NCBI RefSeq assembly: GCF_900198195.1
Contig: NZ_LT899436.1
Location: forward strand, 1,653,501 to 1,717,500
DNA: 64,000 nucleotides
Direction: 5' to 3'
Origin: Tenacibaculum jejuense
GTDB lineage: Bacteria; Bacteroidota; Bacteroidia; Flavobacteriales; Flavobacteriaceae
In this document: piece by piece, positions 62,032-64,000 of the stretch
How positions within the stretch are numbered: position 1 is the first letter of the stretch
Layout of the letters: each line of letters opens with the position of its first letter
Notes under the pieces: generated by a model
The model's database searches: none
What the model saw: only the letters and a program-made list of their open reading frames with translations
What the model was told of the DNA's origin: nothing
Made by a program: the position numbers and the translations under genes

Positions 62032-63744
62032 TTATGGTTTACGATAAAACGTTGTAGAAATGGTTTCAGTATTTCCAACTTTATCTGAAACTACAATTTT
62101 AAAGATATGTTTGCTACCAACCAATTTTTTGTCGGAAAAATCATATGTTAAAATTCCTTTTTTATGATTATACTCCATTAAAATCCATTGACCATCAATA
62201 GAACCACGAAAACCATTAATACCAGAATCTTCGTCTTTGATCTTAACTTTCAGGGTTTTATTTTTTGAAATCCATTGGTTATCAGCAAAATTTATCAAAG
62301 TAATTTTAGGAGATATCGAATCTAATTTTAAAGCATAACTTCCTAATGTCTTTTGATTAGTGTAAACTTTATTTTTTTTCTTCTTTGTAGCTACGTATTT
62401 AGGGTATTTTGATTTAGTAACATTTGCAATGTACACTTGTTGTTTTTCAACAGTATTTAAATGTGAAGTATCAAAAGTTAGTGTAAAACGTTTATCCAGA
62501 GGAATTGTAGGTTCGTGTATTTTTGCAATACCATTATTAACATCAAAATCTAAATAGCAATCATGATAAAAAGAGTTCTTTGGAAATGCTATTGTTACAC
62601 CATCTTTTTGAAATTTATGAAAATTTACAGCAGTTATTTTATAAGCTGTGGTGTCTTTTTTAATCTCTAAATCATTTTTTGAAACTCCTTTTATTGGAAT
62701 TCTTAAGGTAGATGCATTTCCCTTAAAATCTTTGGCAATAATTTCTACATTGTAACTAGCCAAAGGTTCAATATTTAATTTACCTTCATTAATCAAGTTT
62801 TCATAAAGACTTAATTTATTTTTTGAAACACGATGTGTTTTTTGGAATTTCTTCTTGAATTTTCCATAATGATCATAGTCAATTAAAAGATTAATGTATT
62901 TACTTTCTGCAAAAGAGAAAGTTTCTACATCATGGTAATACACACGTTCACCATTCACATGCATTTCTAAACTATAAATACCATTTCTATTCATCGCTTC
63001 ATCTTGCCTATCAAAAGTAACAACGCCTAAACCAATAGTTCCATTAGCTTCTATTCTTTGCGAAACATATTTACCACGCTCTATTTTTTTAATAGGAATA
63101 ATAGATTTAACATTAGCATTATTTACTCTAGCATTAGTATCTAAAGGGAAAACCATTAGCTTTTCAATAATGGGGTTTCTAGTATCTTTAACAGCCAGAC
63201 CAAAATGTAATGGATTTATAATTTTATCTGTCCTTGAATCTCTTATTTCATAATGTAAGTGTGGGCCTCCTGAACTTCCAGTATCACCAGAATATCCAAT
63301 AATCTCTCCTTTTTTTACAGGAAATTTATCTTCTTCAGGAAATAAATTACCAGTGTAGTAACTTTTCTTTTTGTATTGCACACTTTTAACAAACTTCTGA
63401 ATTTTTGGAGCAAACCTTTGTAAATGCGCAAAAACAGTAGTAAAACCACTTGGGTGTTTTACATATAAAACTTTACCAAAGCCGTATTGAGCAACTTTAA
63501 TTCGATATATATAACCATTTGCAGGTGCTAAAATTGGGATACCTTCTTTTTGTTGTGTCTTTAAATCAATTCCAGAATGAAAATGATTACTTCTTAATTC
63601 TCCAAAAGTACCAGCGACTACGACAGGAATATCCATTGGATTAGAAAAATAACTTTTAGAGTATTTTTTTTGAGAAAAACTCACACTAACCGAGCAAAGT
63701 AAAAATAGGATATATAAATGTTTCAAAGCATATCTGTTTATCAA
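62032..63744 (-). CDS. Exported M23-family metallopeptidase
   Basis: This 570-residue protein has an export signal (LYILFLLCSVSVSFSQ, ending near residue 25). An LytM/M23 domain covers about 35-190: zinc ligands are H-x-x-x-D (H56, D60 in N-H-F-H-S-G-I-D) and H-x-H (H162, H164 in G-G-P-H-L-H-Y-E). A long beta-rich C-terminal part (200-570) has an immunoglobulin-like end. M23 enzymes cut peptidoglycan cross-links. There is no ATG start: TTG at 63744 or TTG at 63726 (giving M-K-H-L-Y-I-L-F) must be used. It is divergent from the coiled-coil gene at 63875. Confidence 0.9.
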   Translation of the reverse strand: MINRYALKHLYILFLLCSVSVSFSQKKYSKSYFSNPMDIPVVVAGTFGELRSNHFHSGIDLKTQQKEGIPILAPANGYIYRIKVAQYGFGKVLYVKHPSGFTTVFAHLQRFAPKIQKFVKSVQYKKKSYYTGNLFPEEDKFPVKKGEIIGYSGDTGSSGGPHLHYEIRDSRTDKIINPLHFGLAVKDTRNPIIEKLMVFPLDTNARVNNANVKSIIPIKKIERGKYVSQRIEANGTIGLGVVTFDRQDEAMNRNGIYSLEMHVNGERVYYHDVETFSFAESKYINLLIDYDHYGKFKKKFQKTHRVSKNKLSLYENLINEGKLNIEPLASYNVEIIAKDFKGNASTLRIPIKGVSKNDLEIKKDTTAYKITAVNFHKFQKDGVTIAFPKNSFYHDCYLDFDVNNGIAKIHEPTIPLDKRFTLTFDTSHLNTVEKQQVYIANVTKSKYPKYVATKKKKNKVYTNQKTLGSYALKLDSISPKITLINFADNQWISKNKTLKVKIKDEDSGINGFRGSIDGQWILMEYNHKKGILTYDFSDKKLVGSKHIFKIVVSDKVGNTETISTTFYRKP

Positions 63745-63817
63745 CGAAAGTACTAAAATTATACCAAAAACGTATTGGGTTAATAATCAGTGATATTTAT
63801 AAAAAAAGTATAAAGAG

Positions 63818-63848
63818 TTGTGATTGTTAAAAGAGATTGTTAATTTTG
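63818..63848 (+). promoter_or_regulatory. Bacteroidetes-type promoter for the gene at 63875
   Basis: TTG at 63818-63820, 20 bases, then TAATTTTG at 63841-63848 is an exact consensus match. The ATG is 26 bases downstream of the -7 box. Confidence 0.65.
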
Positions 63849-63874
63849 TTGAAATAGTTTATTTTCACTTATAA

Positions 63875-64000
63875 ATGAATAATACATTAGAAGCAATTCA
63901 TTTACTGGAAGTTAAGTTGAAAGATTTATTAATCAGATACGAATTTCTTTTAGAAGAGAATGAGGTTTTGCTGAAGCAAAATGGAGAGTTGCAAATTTTA
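63875..64000 (+). CDS. Small coiled-coil protein, 5' part (runs off the window)
   Basis: Forty-two residues are visible, starting M-N-N-T-L-E-A-I-H-L-L-E-V-K-L-K-D-L-L and continuing in a heptad pattern (L-L-E-E-N-E-V-L-L-K-Q-N-G-E-L-Q). In Flavobacteriia a short coiled-coil protein of this look usually precedes zapA and rny, opposite an M23 peptidase gene. That arrangement fits here but the rest lies outside the window. No function is assigned. Confidence 0.7.
   Translation, partial: MNNTLEAIHLLEVKLKDLLIRYEFLLEENEVLLKQNGELQIL

Overview
The window is low-GC (roughly 30% by eye) DNA from a member of the Bacteroidota, most likely a marine Flavobacteriaceae near Tenacibaculum or Polaribacter; the genus is an inference. 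The signs are type IX secretion (T9SS) C-terminal sorting domains, SusC-like TonB receptors with a carboxypeptidase-like N-terminal domain, a DUF4249 lipoprotein, Bacteroidetes-type promoters (TTG, about 20 bases, TAnnTTTG), few Shine-Dalgarno sites, and several TTG or GTG starts. No rRNA, tRNA, CRISPR array or insertion sequence was found.

Layout. Bases 1-10.4 kb are housekeeping: the start of an ECF sigma gene and a conserved ~480-residue protein, both of which look frameshifted; a PhnP-like metallo-hydrolase; a TonB protein; meaB; an overlapping sigma / anti-sigma / exported-protein operon; and cysS - lipoprotein - yidD - lgt. Bases 10.6-33.7 kb and 37.6-50.6 kb hold three surface-protein loci. 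Between them (33.9-37.1 kb) is a TonB receptor / DUF4249 pair. Bases 51-53.3 kb encode a FIST-domain protein with a histidine kinase. Bases 53.7-58.9 kb carry a beta-mannosidase, a YHS / membrane protein / NTF2-like operon and an unusual tandem AraC regulator. Bases 58.9-63.7 kb are a lipoprotein / TonB receptor / M23 peptidase operon, and the window ends in a short coiled-coil protein that normally precedes zapA.

The most interesting part is the set of surface loci. Each contains membrane-tethered regulators built as signal peptide - TPR array - one membrane helix - coiled coil - C-terminal LuxR-like helix-turn-helix. Two kinds (A, ~620 residues; B, ~520-550 residues) occur as an A/B pair in both locus 1 (10581-14019) and locus 2 (29688-33240); locus 3 has one (37639-39273). 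In locus 2 the A-type gene appears to have taken the helix-turn-helix end of its B-type neighbour. The regulated genes appear to be large exported proteins: a 3120-residue propeller/leucine-rich-repeat protein, a 288-residue protein with the same dockerin-like C-terminus, a T9SS-sorted protein whose N-terminus looks like a cohesin, trimeric-fibre-like proteins, and a 2894-residue laminin-G/T9SS protein. The promoter regions of loci 1 and 2 share an element with a tandem TTTGCACCC box at conserved spacing; a weaker version precedes locus 3. Three very short genes (52, 54 and 56 residues) lie in or beside these loci; the last two are paralogues.

The working hypothesis is a set of regulated surface-assembly modules in which dockerin-like tails dock on a T9SS-exported cohesin-like partner under membrane-tethered one-component regulators. 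The cohesin/dockerin pairing and the regulator-target link are inferences from sequence appearance and gene order.
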